From UBA4479 sp963974935 (GTDB taxonomy: Bacteria; Pseudomonadota; Alphaproteobacteria; Rhodospirillales; Casp-alpha2): a stretch of 64,000 nucleotides of DNA. A program made the position numbers and the translations under genes. Under the pieces are notes generated by a model that did not search any database, had not been told where the DNA came from, and saw only the letters and a program-made list of their open reading frames with translations. The stretch covers positions 95,009 to 159,008 of the forward strand of contig CAXBEV010000008.1 of NCBI GenBank assembly GCA_963974935.1, read 5' to 3'. Of this stretch, positions 1 through 8,731 are shown one piece after another (the stretch's first letter is position 1; the number at the start of each line of letters is the position of its first letter).

Positions 1-235
1 CCACGAACAGCCTAAGCCCGGCATCGGTCGGCAACCGACCGGCGGACGTGTGCGGCGAAAACAGTAAACCAGCGTCTTCCAGATCCGCCATCACGTTACG
101 GATCGTTGCGGGTGAGAGCTTTTGCGATAACTGATGCGACAGCGTCCGCGAGCCGATCGGCCCGCCGGTCGTGCAGTATGCTTCAACAATCAGGCGGAAA
201 ATTTCCCGCGAACGTTCATTCAATTCGGCGATCAT
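1..235 (-). CDS. hrcA: Heat-inducible transcription repressor HrcA (N-terminal part, runs off window)
   Basis: HrcA represses groESL/dnaK-type heat-shock operons by binding CIRCE operators. The reverse strand reads MIAELNERSREIFRLIVEAY and continues through a winged-helix segment containing GSRTLSH and SPATIRNVMADLE, then the SAGRLPTD motif typical of HrcA residues 60-70. About 78 residues are present and the gene continues past position 1. The start at 235 is backed by a GGAGAG ribosome binding site. It is divergent from rph, a common alphaproteobacterial pairing. I see no CIRCE element in the gap between them, so any regulation must act elsewhere. Confidence 0.93.
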   Translation of the reverse strand, partial: MIAELNERSREIFRLIVEAYCTTGGPIGSRTLSHQLSQKLSPATIRNVMADLEDAGLLFSPHTSAGRLPTDAGLRLFV

Positions 236-429
236 GTGTTCTCTCCGCTGCTGCGCGCAGCCTGTGCTGCGGCGCCGAAGCTGCAGCAAGGATGTAGTTT
301 CCCCCCGAAGCGCCGTCAACACAACGATGGATCATGTGCCTAGCCACTGCGCGCAAATGCGGCTTCACTTTACGGCCCGGAGATGACGGTCTAGCTTGAG
401 GCCGAATTCAGTATTGGAGAGACCCCAAC

Positions 430-1152
430 ATGTCGACGCGCCCATCCGGCCGAACCCCAGACCAACTACGAAATGTCACGTTGGAAATGGACTACTCCAA
501 ACACGCCGAAGGATCCTGCATGGCGCGTTTCGGCGACACGCACGTATTATGCAATGCGTCGGTCGAACAACGCGTACCGCCGTGGATGCGCGATAGCGGC
601 AAAGGCTGGGTGACGGCGGAATACGGCATGCTACCGCGCTCTACCCATACCCGCACCGACCGTGAAGCGGCGCGCGGCAAACAATCCGGTCGCACCCAGG
701 AAATCCAGCGCCTGATCGGTCGATCCTTGCGCGCCATCACCGACCTCAAGGCCATGGGCGAAGTGCAGATTAAGCTTGATTGCGACGTTATCCAGGCGGA
801 CGGCGGCACGCGCACCGCCAGCATCACTGGCGCGTACTGTGCGCTGCACCGCGCATTTGAAACCTGTGTACGACTCGGCATCATGAAAGAAATCCCCTTC
901 ATCGACAGCGTCGCGGCGATTTCATGCGGCATCTATAAAGGCACATCGGTGCTGGATTTGGATTATGCAGAAGATTCTGATGCAGACGCGGACGCAAATT
1001 TTGTACTGACCGGGCGTGGCGGCATCGTGGAAATTCAAGGCACGGCCGAAGCCGACCCCTTTAGCGAACACGCGTTCGCTGAGTTAATGCATCTCGCTAA
1101 AAAAGGGATCGGCGAAATGACGGCGCTGCAAACGGCCGCGCTCGGGAAATAG
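430..1152 (+). CDS. rph: Ribonuclease PH
   Basis: Phosphorolytic 3'-5' exoribonuclease that trims the 3' ends of tRNA precursors. At 240 aa it matches the family length. Visible family motifs are SGRTQEIQRLIGRSLR (about 86-101), carrying the phosphate-binding arginines, and LDCDVIQADGGTRTASITGA (about 116-135) with the conserved acidic residues. GGAGAG precedes the ATG. It is first of a rph-rdgB-hemW run with a 7-base gap and then a 4-base overlap, which suggests co-transcription. Confidence 0.97.
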   Translation: MSTRPSGRTPDQLRNVTLEMDYSKHAEGSCMARFGDTHVLCNASVEQRVPPWMRDSGKGWVTAEYGMLPRSTHTRTDREAARGKQSGRTQEIQRLIGRSLRAITDLKAMGEVQIKLDCDVIQADGGTRTASITGAYCALHRAFETCVRLGIMKEIPFIDSVAAISCGIYKGTSVLDLDYAEDSDADADANFVLTGRGGIVEIQGTAEADPFSEHAFAELMHLAKKGIGEMTALQTAALGK

Positions 1153-1159
1153 GCGCCCT

Positions 1160-1768
1160 ATGGCTCGGCGGTTTGATCAAAACAAATTGGTGATCGCCAG
1201 CCACAACGCTGGCAAGGTGCGCGAAATCGGCGCCTTGCTTGAGCCCTTCAATGTCGAGGTGGTGTCGGCGGGCACACTCGGCTTGGATGAGCCGGAAGAA
1301 ACCGGCGAGACCTTCGTCGACAATGCCTTGTTAAAAGCCCACGCCGCAGCCAAAGCATCGGGCCTGCCGGCACTGGCAGATGATTCCGGGCTTAGCGTCT
1401 GGGCGCTGTCCGGCGCACCCGGGATTTATTCTGCGCGCTGGGCGGGGCCGGACAAAGATTTCAACGTTGCCATGAATAAAGTCGAAGAGCTGATGCGCGG
1501 CGCCGAAGATCGCACGGCGGCGTTTATCTGTGCCCTTGCGCTGGCTTGGCCCGACGGCCACGCAGACGTTTTCGAGGGCAGCGTCAGCGGTGAAATCACC
1601 TGGCCGCCCCGGGGGGACAAAGGATTCGGCTACGATCCGATTTTCGTCGCCGAAGGCGAAACGCAGACCTTCGCCGAGATCGAGCCCGCGCGCAAACACG
1701 TCATGTCGCACCGCGCCGATGCATTTAACCAACTGGTTGCGGCCTGTTTTGCCGAACAGGGAACATGA
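1160..1768 (+). CDS. rdgB: dITP/XTP (non-canonical purine NTP) pyrophosphatase
   Basis: HAM1/RdgB family housecleaning enzyme that hydrolyses dITP, ITP and XTP to monophosphates, keeping deaminated purines out of DNA and RNA. It has the substrate-binding SHNAGKVREI (14-23), the catalytic LADDSGL (about 72-78) and the C-terminal GFGYDPIF and SHRADA signatures. Its 202 aa is normal. It follows rph by 7 bases and its stop overlaps the hemW start as ATGA, so translation is probably coupled. Confidence 0.96.
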   Translation: MARRFDQNKLVIASHNAGKVREIGALLEPFNVEVVSAGTLGLDEPEETGETFVDNALLKAHAAAKASGLPALADDSGLSVWALSGAPGIYSARWAGPDKDFNVAMNKVEELMRGAEDRTAAFICALALAWPDGHADVFEGSVSGEITWPPRGDKGFGYDPIFVAEGETQTFAEIEPARKHVMSHRADAFNQLVAACFAEQGT

Positions 1769-2916
1769 CCCAGGGCGTGAACGAAAAAGACCCGGGTTTC
1801 GCGGTCTATGTGCACTGGCCATTCTGCAAAACGATCTGCCCATACTGTGATTTCAACGTTCACGCTGCTGGCGATATCGATCAGACGGCATGGTTGAATG
1901 CGCTTATCAAAGACTTAGATCACGTCGCCGACGACACCGTTGGGCGTACCGTCACCAGCCTTTATTTCGGCGGCGGCACACCATCATTGATGCCACCGAA
2001 AACCGTTGCCACGCTGATCGCCCATGCGAGCAAGCGGTGGTCTATCGCCGATGATATTGAGATCACCCTTGAGACCAACCCGACATCAAGCGAAGCCGCA
2101 CGGCTGCGCGATTTCAAAGACGCCGGCATCAATCGATTGTCGGTCGGCCTGCAGGCGCTTAATGACGACGCATTGTCATTTTTAGGCCGTGATCACTCGG
2201 CAGATGACGGGCGGCGCGTGTTAGCGCAGGCCTCAGCACTGTTTGAGCGCGTGACCTTTGATTTAATCTATGCCCGCCCGGATCAAACCACCCAGGCGTG
2301 GCAGGCCGAGCTGGCCGAAGCGCTGAGCTTGGCAGGCGAGCATGTATCACTGTATCAGCTCACCATCGAGAGCGGGACGCCGTTCATGAAAGCCGGCATC
2401 CACCCCGCCGACGAAGACATCGCCGCCGACATGTTCGAAATTACGCAAACCGAATTGGCGGCAAAAGGTCTGCATGCCTATGAAATATCCAACCATGCCA
2501 AACCCGGTCACGAGAGCCGCCACAACCTGACCTGTTGGCGGGGTGGCGATTACGTCGGCATCGGGCCCGGCGCTCACGGGCGCCTGACGCTGCCGACCGG
2601 GACCTATGGCACGCATCAAATTCACAACCCGGCGCGTTGGTTGCAAAAAGTCGGCGAAGACGGTCATGGGACCGCGAAGCGGCGACCTTTAAATGCACAA
2701 GATCGTGCCCGCGAGTTGGTGATGATGGGGCTACGCCTCAGCGAAGGCATTGATAAGCACCGGACCAATCTGCATGGGCTCGGCGACGTCATCGATACCG
2801 ATGCCCTTAAAATGCTGATCGACGGCGGCTTGATGGCTGAATCCGAAACGCACCTAAAGGCAACCAAGGACGGGCGACAACGTCTAAACGCAGTGCTTTC
2901 GAAATTGCTTAATTGA
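1765..2916 (+). CDS. hemW: Radical SAM heme chaperone HemW
   Basis: HemW is the radical-SAM protein, once annotated as an oxygen-independent coproporphyrinogen oxidase, that binds heme and hands it to target proteins. The cluster motif is C21-KTI-C25-PY-C28 followed by DFN, which is the HemW form. It is followed by YFGGGTPSLM (about 67-76), and the C-terminal HemW domain is present. Length is 383 aa. The extra cysteine seen in true HemN after the CxxxCxxC motif is absent here (DFN instead), supporting the HemW reading. It converges on the LppC gene with only 4 bases between stops. Confidence 0.94.
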   Translation: MTQGVNEKDPGFAVYVHWPFCKTICPYCDFNVHAAGDIDQTAWLNALIKDLDHVADDTVGRTVTSLYFGGGTPSLMPPKTVATLIAHASKRWSIADDIEITLETNPTSSEAARLRDFKDAGINRLSVGLQALNDDALSFLGRDHSADDGRRVLAQASALFERVTFDLIYARPDQTTQAWQAELAEALSLAGEHVSLYQLTIESGTPFMKAGIHPADEDIAADMFEITQTELAAKGLHAYEISNHAKPGHESRHNLTCWRGGDYVGIGPGAHGRLTLPTGTYGTHQIHNPARWLQKVGEDGHGTAKRRPLNAQDRARELVMMGLRLSEGIDKHRTNLHGLGDVIDTDALKMLIDGGLMAESETHLKATKDGRQRLNAVLSKLLN

Positions 2917-2920
2917 TCAC

Positions 2921-4450
2921 TTAGTTGATTGCCGGCTGAAACGTCTGCGGCGCCGCATCGATCACCTTGCTGGTATGTCGGGTGATTTCCAAAACCGCCA
3001 ATCCGCGCTGGGTGGTGCCGTCGGGGCGCAGACGGAAGATTCCATCCCGGCCCCAATAACCACTGGGCGCGGTCAGCGTGCCAACCGAATAATCCGGCCC
3101 GGCATCACCTGCGCCCAACACGGCGGCTAAAGCCCCTGCATCATAAGCTAGGGTCGCCAAGCGCGGTGGAGCCGTGCCATAAGTGGCCTCGTATTTACTA
3201 ATAAATTGCGCGCGCGCCGCAGGATCCGGCGCAGCGTACCAGGCCCCGATTAAGGCAGGCTCAGCGCCCAAGCCCGCGACGTCCCATTGTCCGGTGCCCA
3301 AAATCTGAACGACGGCGGGGTCCACATCAAAGAACGGTAATAGTGCTGCGATTTGTTGCAAACGCTTGCCGGCATCGGCAACGATCAATGTATCAAACGG
3401 CAAATCACCGACGGTTTGCAGTTGCTCTAAGCGCTCCAGCGTTTTCTTTGAGATTTCATCATTGCGGCCTTTGAATTCGGCTATTTGATGCTCCAATTCG
3501 GCTTTGCGCGCATCAAAATCAGAAATCTCCCGAACCACACTGGTGAAGTCTTCAGCGTTCGCGTCGTACAATCGCGCACGGGTGATTTCGACGTCGGCAG
3601 CGGCAGCCGCTTGCTGCATTGCGTTCAACACCGTCGACCCATAAAGGTTGTCGGGCGCCAACAAGCCAAACCGGGCATGCCCGCGTTGCGCGGTAAATTG
3701 AATGATCCGTTGAGTTTCAGCGGACGGCAAAAAGCCCATCACATAGACCCCGTTCCCGGCCACCGAGCGATCACTCGAAAACGAGATCACCGGCACGTTG
3801 GCTGCGCGCGCCGTCGGACCGATCGCCTCGACCGAGCCTGCCAAGAGCGGGCCAATGATCAATCGCGCACCATCGCCGATCGCGATCTGGACGGCGTCAT
3901 AGGCGCCATCCGGCGTACCTCGGGTATCATGGGGGAGCAACTCAAACCGATCATCGGCGAATTCAAACAACGCCAGTTGTGCGGCGTTCAACATCGCTTG
4001 TCCGACGTTGGCTGCGGGACCGCTCAGCGGGACCAATAAAGCAACCCGCACGGCATCCATGCTGGGCATCGGCACCGTCGACGTCATCACCTGCATGGAA
4101 AGATTTGGATTCGCGGGACGGTTCAACAATTCCGCCAACGACGGCAACGGCTCGCCGGCACGTGCACTGGGCGCGCTGGTCGGCACCGGCGGCGGTGCCA
4201 CGCGCGGTCCGGAAACCGGCGGCAGCTGTTGGGTTCTGGGCAGACCCGTTACCGCATTTGTCGATGCGGAGGACGTCGCCACCATGGGCTTGCCTTGCCC
4301 GCTGCCATCATTTGCGGTTTGCTCACATGCGCTAAGCAACACAAGGACAAGACATGCCAAAAGACCGGTCGAAACCCGCGCCGAAAAATGCGCCAAAGAA
4401 TACTGGCGACGAAGACCAAAATGCTGTTGGCGCGCAGCAAAAAACGGCAT
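2921..4450 (-). CDS. Penicillin-binding protein activator, LpoA/LppC family lipoprotein
   Basis: Periplasmic-binding-protein-like lipoprotein related to E. coli LpoA (LppC/YraM), the outer-membrane activator of PBP1A. A hydrophobic stretch ending LVLLSAC (Cys about residue 42) is the lipobox. It is followed by a Pro/Ser-rich linker and a type 1 periplasmic-binding fold (VALLVPLSGP, then IGPLLAGSVEAIGP and PVISFSSD). The ATG at 4450 has a GGAGG upstream; a longer form could start at 4507. It lies head-to-head with rsmI, as in E. coli yraL/yraM, and the two 5' ends overlap by about 97 bases. Confidence 0.88.
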   Translation of the reverse strand: MPFFAARQQHFGLRRQYSLAHFSARVSTGLLACLVLVLLSACEQTANDGSGQGKPMVATSSASTNAVTGLPRTQQLPPVSGPRVAPPPVPTSAPSARAGEPLPSLAELLNRPANPNLSMQVMTSTVPMPSMDAVRVALLVPLSGPAANVGQAMLNAAQLALFEFADDRFELLPHDTRGTPDGAYDAVQIAIGDGARLIIGPLLAGSVEAIGPTARAANVPVISFSSDRSVAGNGVYVMGFLPSAETQRIIQFTAQRGHARFGLLAPDNLYGSTVLNAMQQAAAAADVEITRARLYDANAEDFTSVVREISDFDARKAELEHQIAEFKGRNDEISKKTLERLEQLQTVGDLPFDTLIVADAGKRLQQIAALLPFFDVDPAVVQILGTGQWDVAGLGAEPALIGAWYAAPDPAARAQFISKYEATYGTAPPRLATLAYDAGALAAVLGAGDAGPDYSVGTLTAPSGYWGRDGIFRLRPDGTTQRGLAVLEITRHTSKVIDAAPQTFQPAIN

Positions 4451-5385
4451 CGGCTTTCGAGTCCTCCATCCAAGGCGATTCCGATGTGGACGGTAGCCTC
4501 TCGTCAATCACGAGTAAACCGTCACATCGCCGCCAAAACCCGCCCAGCGCCGGGCTGCATATCGTCGCCACACCCATCGGCAATGCCAGCGACATCACGC
4601 TCCGTGCCCTCGATATCTTGGCACAGGCCGACATCATTGCCTGCGAAGACACCCGCGTCACCCGCAAGCTGTTGTCGATCCATGGTCTGGATACGCACCG
4701 CCTGCTTTCGTATCACGAACACAACGCCGAAAGCGCAGGCCCAAAGATCATGGAAGCGCTGCATTCTGGCAAAATCGTGGCGCAGGTGTCGGATGCCGGC
4801 ACACCGATGATCAATGACCCCGGCTATCGCTTGGCGCAACAGTGTCGCGACGCCGGCATACCGGTGCATGTGGTGCCCGGCGCGTCTGCGGTAACTGCAG
4901 CCTTGGTCTTGGCCGGACTGCCGACGGACCGATTTATGTATTGCGGCTTTCCGCCGCCAAAATCTGCGCGCAGGCGAACGTGGCTGGGTGCACTGCGCCA
5001 TATTGATGCAACACTTGTGATGCTTGAATCAGCCGGCCGGTTGGGATCATCGCTTGCAGACATGAACGACGTCTTCGGTCCACGGCCCGCCGCCGTGACC
5101 CGCGAAATGACAAAAAAGTTTGAAGAAGTCCGCCACGGCACCCTGGCCGAGCTAGCGACTCACTATGCCAGCGCCGGACCGCCCAAAGGTGAAATCACCT
5201 TGGTCATCGGTGCACCGGAAGGGGACGGTGTCCCAGACGCCGCCGATGTTGAAGCCCGCTTGCGCATCGCCCTTGAGACCGAAAGCGTGCGTGAAGCCAG
5301 CGCACGAATCGCAGCTGAGACCGGCCTATCCAAGCGCGATATCTACACGCAGGCCCTGGCCCTGAAAGACGAGCTTGGAAAATGA
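4354..5385 (+). CDS. rsmI: 16S rRNA (cytidine-2'-O)-methyltransferase RsmI
   Basis: RsmI 2'-O-methylates C1402 of 16S rRNA in the decoding centre. The core begins LHIVATPIGNASDITLRALD (about residue 69), then ACEDTRVTRKLL, VSDAGTPMINDPGYRL and VVPGASAVTAAL, all RsmI hallmarks. A polar, probably disordered extension of about 65 residues precedes the core. The ATG at 4354 follows AAGGAC at good spacing. A GTG at 4486 would remove most of the extension and the overlap with the divergent lipoprotein gene. Its stop overlaps the yraN start (ATGA). Confidence 0.95.
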   Translation: MPKDRSKPAPKNAPKNTGDEDQNAVGAQQKTASAFESSIQGDSDVDGSLSSITSKPSHRRQNPPSAGLHIVATPIGNASDITLRALDILAQADIIACEDTRVTRKLLSIHGLDTHRLLSYHEHNAESAGPKIMEALHSGKIVAQVSDAGTPMINDPGYRLAQQCRDAGIPVHVVPGASAVTAALVLAGLPTDRFMYCGFPPPKSARRRTWLGALRHIDATLVMLESAGRLGSSLADMNDVFGPRPAAVTREMTKKFEEVRHGTLAELATHYASAGPPKGEITLVIGAPEGDGVPDAADVEARLRIALETESVREASARIAAETGLSKRDIYTQALALKDELGK

Positions 5386-5744
5386 GCCGCGATGCGCGGC
5401 GCCGGGCTGAACACCGTGGTCAATGGGGTGAGCGCGCAGCGGCATGGCTATTGCGACTGAAAGGGTATCGCATCTTAGCCCATCAAGAACGCGGCCCCAT
5501 GGGCGAGATCGATATCATCGCCACGCGCGGCAACACCCTGGTTTTCGTTGAAGTAAAGTCTCGACCCACCTACGGGCAAGCGCTGGAAGCCGTCAGCCCT
5601 GCGCAACGAGGTCGCATTCAGCGCGCCGCCGAACACTACGTGGCAACGCATCCGGCCACACAAAACATGACATGGCGCTTCGATATTGTCGCGGTGATGC
5701 CGCGAAAATGGCCGCGTCATCTGCTGGATGCGTGGCGTCCATAA
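5382..5744 (+). CDS. yraN: YraN family (UPF0102) endonuclease-like protein
   Basis: A small protein of the UPF0102 family with a restriction-endonuclease-like fold. The motif order RGQWGERAAAWLL, then GEIDIIATRGNTLVFVEVKSR, holds the E-x(n)-D-x(n)-ExK arrangement. Length is 120 aa, typical. Translation is probably coupled to rsmI through the 4-base overlap, the same partner order as E. coli yraL-yraM-yraN. The biological role of the family is not settled. Confidence 0.93.
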   Translation: MSRDARRRAEHRGQWGERAAAWLLRLKGYRILAHQERGPMGEIDIIATRGNTLVFVEVKSRPTYGQALEAVSPAQRGRIQRAAEHYVATHPATQNMTWRFDIVAVMPRKWPRHLLDAWRP

Positions 5745-5876
5745 ATCGCTTCACGAGAAAAATGTTGGCCGGATCGTCAGAAATCGACACACCAGGGGTG
5801 CGCAATAGGGGCGGAATGCGGTAATCTTGCGGAGTCGTCGTCCAGCTAACCGAAGTGTTGGAGAAAAAACGCCCCC

Positions 5877-6473
5877 ATGTTCAAACGCTCACATGTGCTC
5901 GCACTGACCGTCGTTACCCTTTTTATGGCCGGCAACATTTCTGGCTGTGCCAGCTTAATCATCGGTGGCGCCGCCACCGCCGGGGTGGCTGCCTACCAAG
6001 AACGCGGAATCTCAGGTGTGGCCGCCGATACCACGACCGCCACCAAGCTTCGCGCCAAGATGTTAGATGCCGACGAAAAACTTTTCCGCGAGGTCGGCAT
6101 CGAAGTTTATGAAGGTCGCGTGTTGCTGACCGGTCGGGTTACCAACGAAGACATGCGCGCCGAAGCCGTTAAGTTGGCATGGTCCATCGACAGCACCAAA
6201 GATGTCATTAACGAGCTTTTGGTCAGCGAGAGTCCGCTCAGCGACATGGCTAATGACACCTGGATCACCACCAAGCTGACATCAAAGATCACCGTCGATG
6301 AGAATATCTTTTCCATCAACTATTCGATCGAGACTGTGGGCGGGGTGATTTATCTGATCGGTATCGCTCAAGACCAAGCAGAGCTGGATCGTGTCATCAA
6401 CCACGCACGTAGCATCGAATCCGTGCAGCGTGTGGTCAGCCATGTGCGCGTCAAAGCGCCCAAAGCAACTTGA
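5877..6473 (+). CDS. BON-domain lipoprotein (DolP/OsmY-like)
   Basis: The signal peptide ends ISGC (Cys about 24), giving an envelope lipoprotein. Two BON domains follow: residues about 50-118 (DTTTATKLRAKML through NELLVSE) and about 122-195 (WITTKLTSKI through VSHVRVK). E. coli DolP (YraP) has the same lipobox and dual-BON plan and sits in the same yraL-yraM-yraN neighbourhood, so this is probably its counterpart in outer-membrane integrity. The stop overlaps the TTG start of the next gene. Confidence 0.9.
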   Translation: MFKRSHVLALTVVTLFMAGNISGCASLIIGGAATAGVAAYQERGISGVAADTTTATKLRAKMLDADEKLFREVGIEVYEGRVLLTGRVTNEDMRAEAVKLAWSIDSTKDVINELLVSESPLSDMANDTWITTKLTSKITVDENIFSINYSIETVGGVIYLIGIAQDQAELDRVINHARSIESVQRVVSHVRVKAPKAT

Positions 6474-7309
6474 TCACGCGGGGCGATATCGTCCGTGAAT
6501 TGACCGCCTATGGCGCGGCGAAAGACCCGTCTTTGACTTTGGCCGAAGTCGCCGTGCGGATCGGCGCGTTGGAGCGTCCCGCCCTGCCGCTGGAACGCTA
6601 CAGCCGACATCTACAAGCGCTTGCCGATAAAGTCGCGACCTATGCACGCGCCGACGACGGCGCCGTGCCGGTGGCGGTCATGGCCGAAGCCCTGTGCCAG
6701 GTTTTGGTGCGACACATGGGCTATGGCGGCGGCGAGACCGGTGGTCGCGACGAAGATTGTTTCGAACTCAGCCGCGTCATCGATAGCCGCGAGGGGGCCG
6801 CCGAAGCGTTGTCGATTCTGTATGCCGAGACCGCACGCCGGCTTGGCTGGGAAGCACAGATTCTGCACGTCCCGGGTCGCACCGTGGTCCGCGTTGAATC
6901 TTTGGGCGAACGCCTGATCCTCGACCCGCTCGGCATGGGCCGCGTGGTGGAACCTGCCGATTTGCGCGCCATTGTTAAAGCTTATGCGGGGATCGAGTCC
7001 GAGCTGACACCGAACGGGATCACCGAGCTTGATGATAAAGCCGCCTTGCTGAACATGATGGCCGGTCGAAAATCGGTGCTGCTGCGGAGCAAACGCTTGG
7101 ACGACGCCGCAGAACTTATCGAATGTGCGCTGATGATCTCGCCCACGGAACCGACGCTTTGGCGCGAATGCGGTTTGTTGAACGCGCGCCGAGATCGAAT
7201 TCGTGATGCCATTTCCGCACTCGAAGAATATCTGCGCCTTGGCGCCGGAGACGACGGAAGCTACACCACAACCATGCTCTTGCAGGAATTGCGGGGCCGA
7301 CTAAGTTAA
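6470..7309 (+). CDS. SirB1 family protein (transglutaminase-like with TPR)
   Basis: Starts at TTG inside the preceding stop (ACTTGATC), so it is translationally coupled. It has the transglutaminase-like SirB1 N-terminal region (EGAAEALSILYAETARRLGW, then PGRTVVRVE and RLILDPLGMG) and C-terminal TPR-like helices (LLRSKRLDDAAELIECALM, then RDAISALEEYL). Relatives are widespread, but their biochemical role is poorly defined. The canonical catalytic cysteine of transglutaminases is not obvious at the usual position, so I do not assign enzymatic activity. Confidence 0.85.
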   Translation: MITRGDIVRELTAYGAAKDPSLTLAEVAVRIGALERPALPLERYSRHLQALADKVATYARADDGAVPVAVMAEALCQVLVRHMGYGGGETGGRDEDCFELSRVIDSREGAAEALSILYAETARRLGWEAQILHVPGRTVVRVESLGERLILDPLGMGRVVEPADLRAIVKAYAGIESELTPNGITELDDKAALLNMMAGRKSVLLRSKRLDDAAELIECALMISPTEPTLWRECGLLNARRDRIRDAISALEEYLRLGAGDDGSYTTTMLLQELRGRLS

Positions 7310-7343
7310 GCCATCCAAAACGTCTTACCTTCAAGGAATCGTC

Positions 7344-8285
7344 ATGCCGCTCAACGTTGCCATCCAGATGGATCACGTCCGCACCATCGATATCGCCGGT
7401 GACAGTACTTTCGTCATGGGCCTTGAGGCACAAAAGCGCGGCCATGCGCTGTATCATTATGAGCCGGGGCAACTGTTCATGCGCGACGGTCGGATCATGG
7501 CCGAAGCGCAACCGATGGAGCTTCGCCGCGAAAAGGGCAATCATTTCAGCTTGGGCGAAACGCGGTTGATCAATTTGGCCAGTGATGTGGACGTGGTGTT
7601 GATGCGCCAAGACCCACCGTTCGATATGTCCTACATCACGGCGACGCATTTGCTCGAGCATGTGCATCCCAAAACTTTGGTGGTGAACGACCCCGCCGAA
7701 GTGCGCAACGCGCCGGAAAAATTATACGTCACGCATTTTGCCGAGTTCATGCCGCCGACGCTGATCGCAACGGATCGAAAACAGATTCTGTCGTTCCGCG
7801 ATGAACACAAAGACATCATTGTTAAGCCGCTGTTCGGCAACGGCGGCGCCGGGGTGTTTCACATCACGCCCGGTGACGAAAACCTGAACGCGCTTTTGGA
7901 AATGTTCACGCAAATGTATCGCGAGCCGATCATCGTGCAGGCGTACCTGAAAGACGTCCGCCAAGGCGACAAGCGCATCATCTTGATTGACGGCAAGATC
8001 GCCGGTGCCACCAATCGGGTGCCCGCTGCCGGCGAAGCCCGTTCAAACATGCATGTCGGAGGGCGCGCCGAAAAATCAATGCTGACCGACCGTGAACGCG
8101 ACATCTGCGCCGCGTTGGGTCCTCAGCTCAAAGAACGCGGCCTGATTTTTGTCGGCATCGACGTTATCGGCGGCTATATGACCGAGATCAACGTAACGTC
8201 ACCAACCGGCCTGCAAGAAATTAACCGCTTCGACGATGTCTGCCTCGAAGCGCAAATCTGGGATGCCATCGAAGCGCGGCTGTAG
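7344..8285 (+). CDS. gshB: Glutathione synthetase
   Basis: ATP-grasp ligase that joins gamma-glutamylcysteine and glycine. The N-terminal MPLNVAIQMDHV and SFVMGLEAQKRGH fit the GshB N-domain. The ATP-grasp core follows: IIVKPLFGNGGAGV (glycine-rich loop), RIILIDGKIAGATNRVPA and INVTSPTGLQEI (metal-binding Asn). Length is 313 aa, normal. AAGGAA lies upstream of the ATG. It ends just before the disturbed yifB locus. Confidence 0.97.
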   Translation: MPLNVAIQMDHVRTIDIAGDSTFVMGLEAQKRGHALYHYEPGQLFMRDGRIMAEAQPMELRREKGNHFSLGETRLINLASDVDVVLMRQDPPFDMSYITATHLLEHVHPKTLVVNDPAEVRNAPEKLYVTHFAEFMPPTLIATDRKQILSFRDEHKDIIVKPLFGNGGAGVFHITPGDENLNALLEMFTQMYREPIIVQAYLKDVRQGDKRIILIDGKIAGATNRVPAAGEARSNMHVGGRAEKSMLTDRERDICAALGPQLKERGLIFVGIDVIGGYMTEINVTSPTGLQEINRFDDVCLEAQIWDAIEARL

Positions 8286-8356
8286 ACGGATACATTTATC
8301 AAGCTACTTGTCATCCCAGGCGTGATCCGAGGTTCCTTATCCGCCCCAAAGATTTG

Positions 8357-8434
8357 TTTACGCCACCCGTCAAAAAACCGGCCTAACCCTCGCATAACCT
8401 TCTGAGTGAAAACAGGAGGCAAACATGGTGACCA
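8357..8434 (+). repeat. 78-bp direct repeat, copy 1 (yifB leader and first codons)
   Basis: Positions 8357-8434 are identical, base for base by eye, to 10334-10411. The unit runs from TTTACGCCACCCGTC through an AGGAGG ribosome binding site to the ATG GTG ACC start of yifB. Outside the unit the two copies diverge at once: upstream by a small indel, downstream because copy 1 jumps to an internal yifB position. Confidence 0.93.
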
Positions 8435-8577
8435 TGTCAAAGGCACGCATTTTCTCGCCGCGCCGGACCAAAGCTGTTCGACGATCTGCCGGACTACCCA
8501 GACCTGATTGACGTGAAAGGACAAGAAACCGCAAAGCGCTCCCTCGAAATCGCGGCGGCGGGCGGGCACAATTTATT
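8425..8577 (+). pseudogene. Fragment of a second yifB/comM gene (5' remnant, internally deleted)
   Basis: After the start codons ATG GTG ACC the sequence jumps to the stretch matching intact yifB residues about 165-211 (VKGTH through AAAGGH), so roughly 480 bases are missing. Relative to the intact gene there are many third-base changes, conservative replacements (Glu/Asp) and one lost base that shifts the frame. Only a 28-residue reading frame remains. The similarity stops near 8577, where the AT-rich insert begins. The mostly synonymous changes suggest the copy evolved as a working gene before it decayed. Confidence 0.88.
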
Positions 8578-8731
8578 CATTTACATGACGTAGATACCCA
8601 GCTCCCAAAGAGTCTTAACCTTGCTTAGGCTTGATGCCAACAATGGAATATCAAAATACTCAGGTGTTCAAACTGGAAAAATGTCAATATAGTAGAAAAA
8701 GGTTTACCTATTCATCCAGTATTAGTACCCA

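Noticed and set aside
236..429. CIRCE-like operator in the hrcA-rph gap
   Set aside because: I looked for TTAGCACTC-N9-GAGTGCTAA and found no convincing match.
8174..8569. Minus-strand frame resembling one at 10756-11031
   Set aside because: The similarity arises because both are antisense shadows of duplicated yifB sequence, not real genes.
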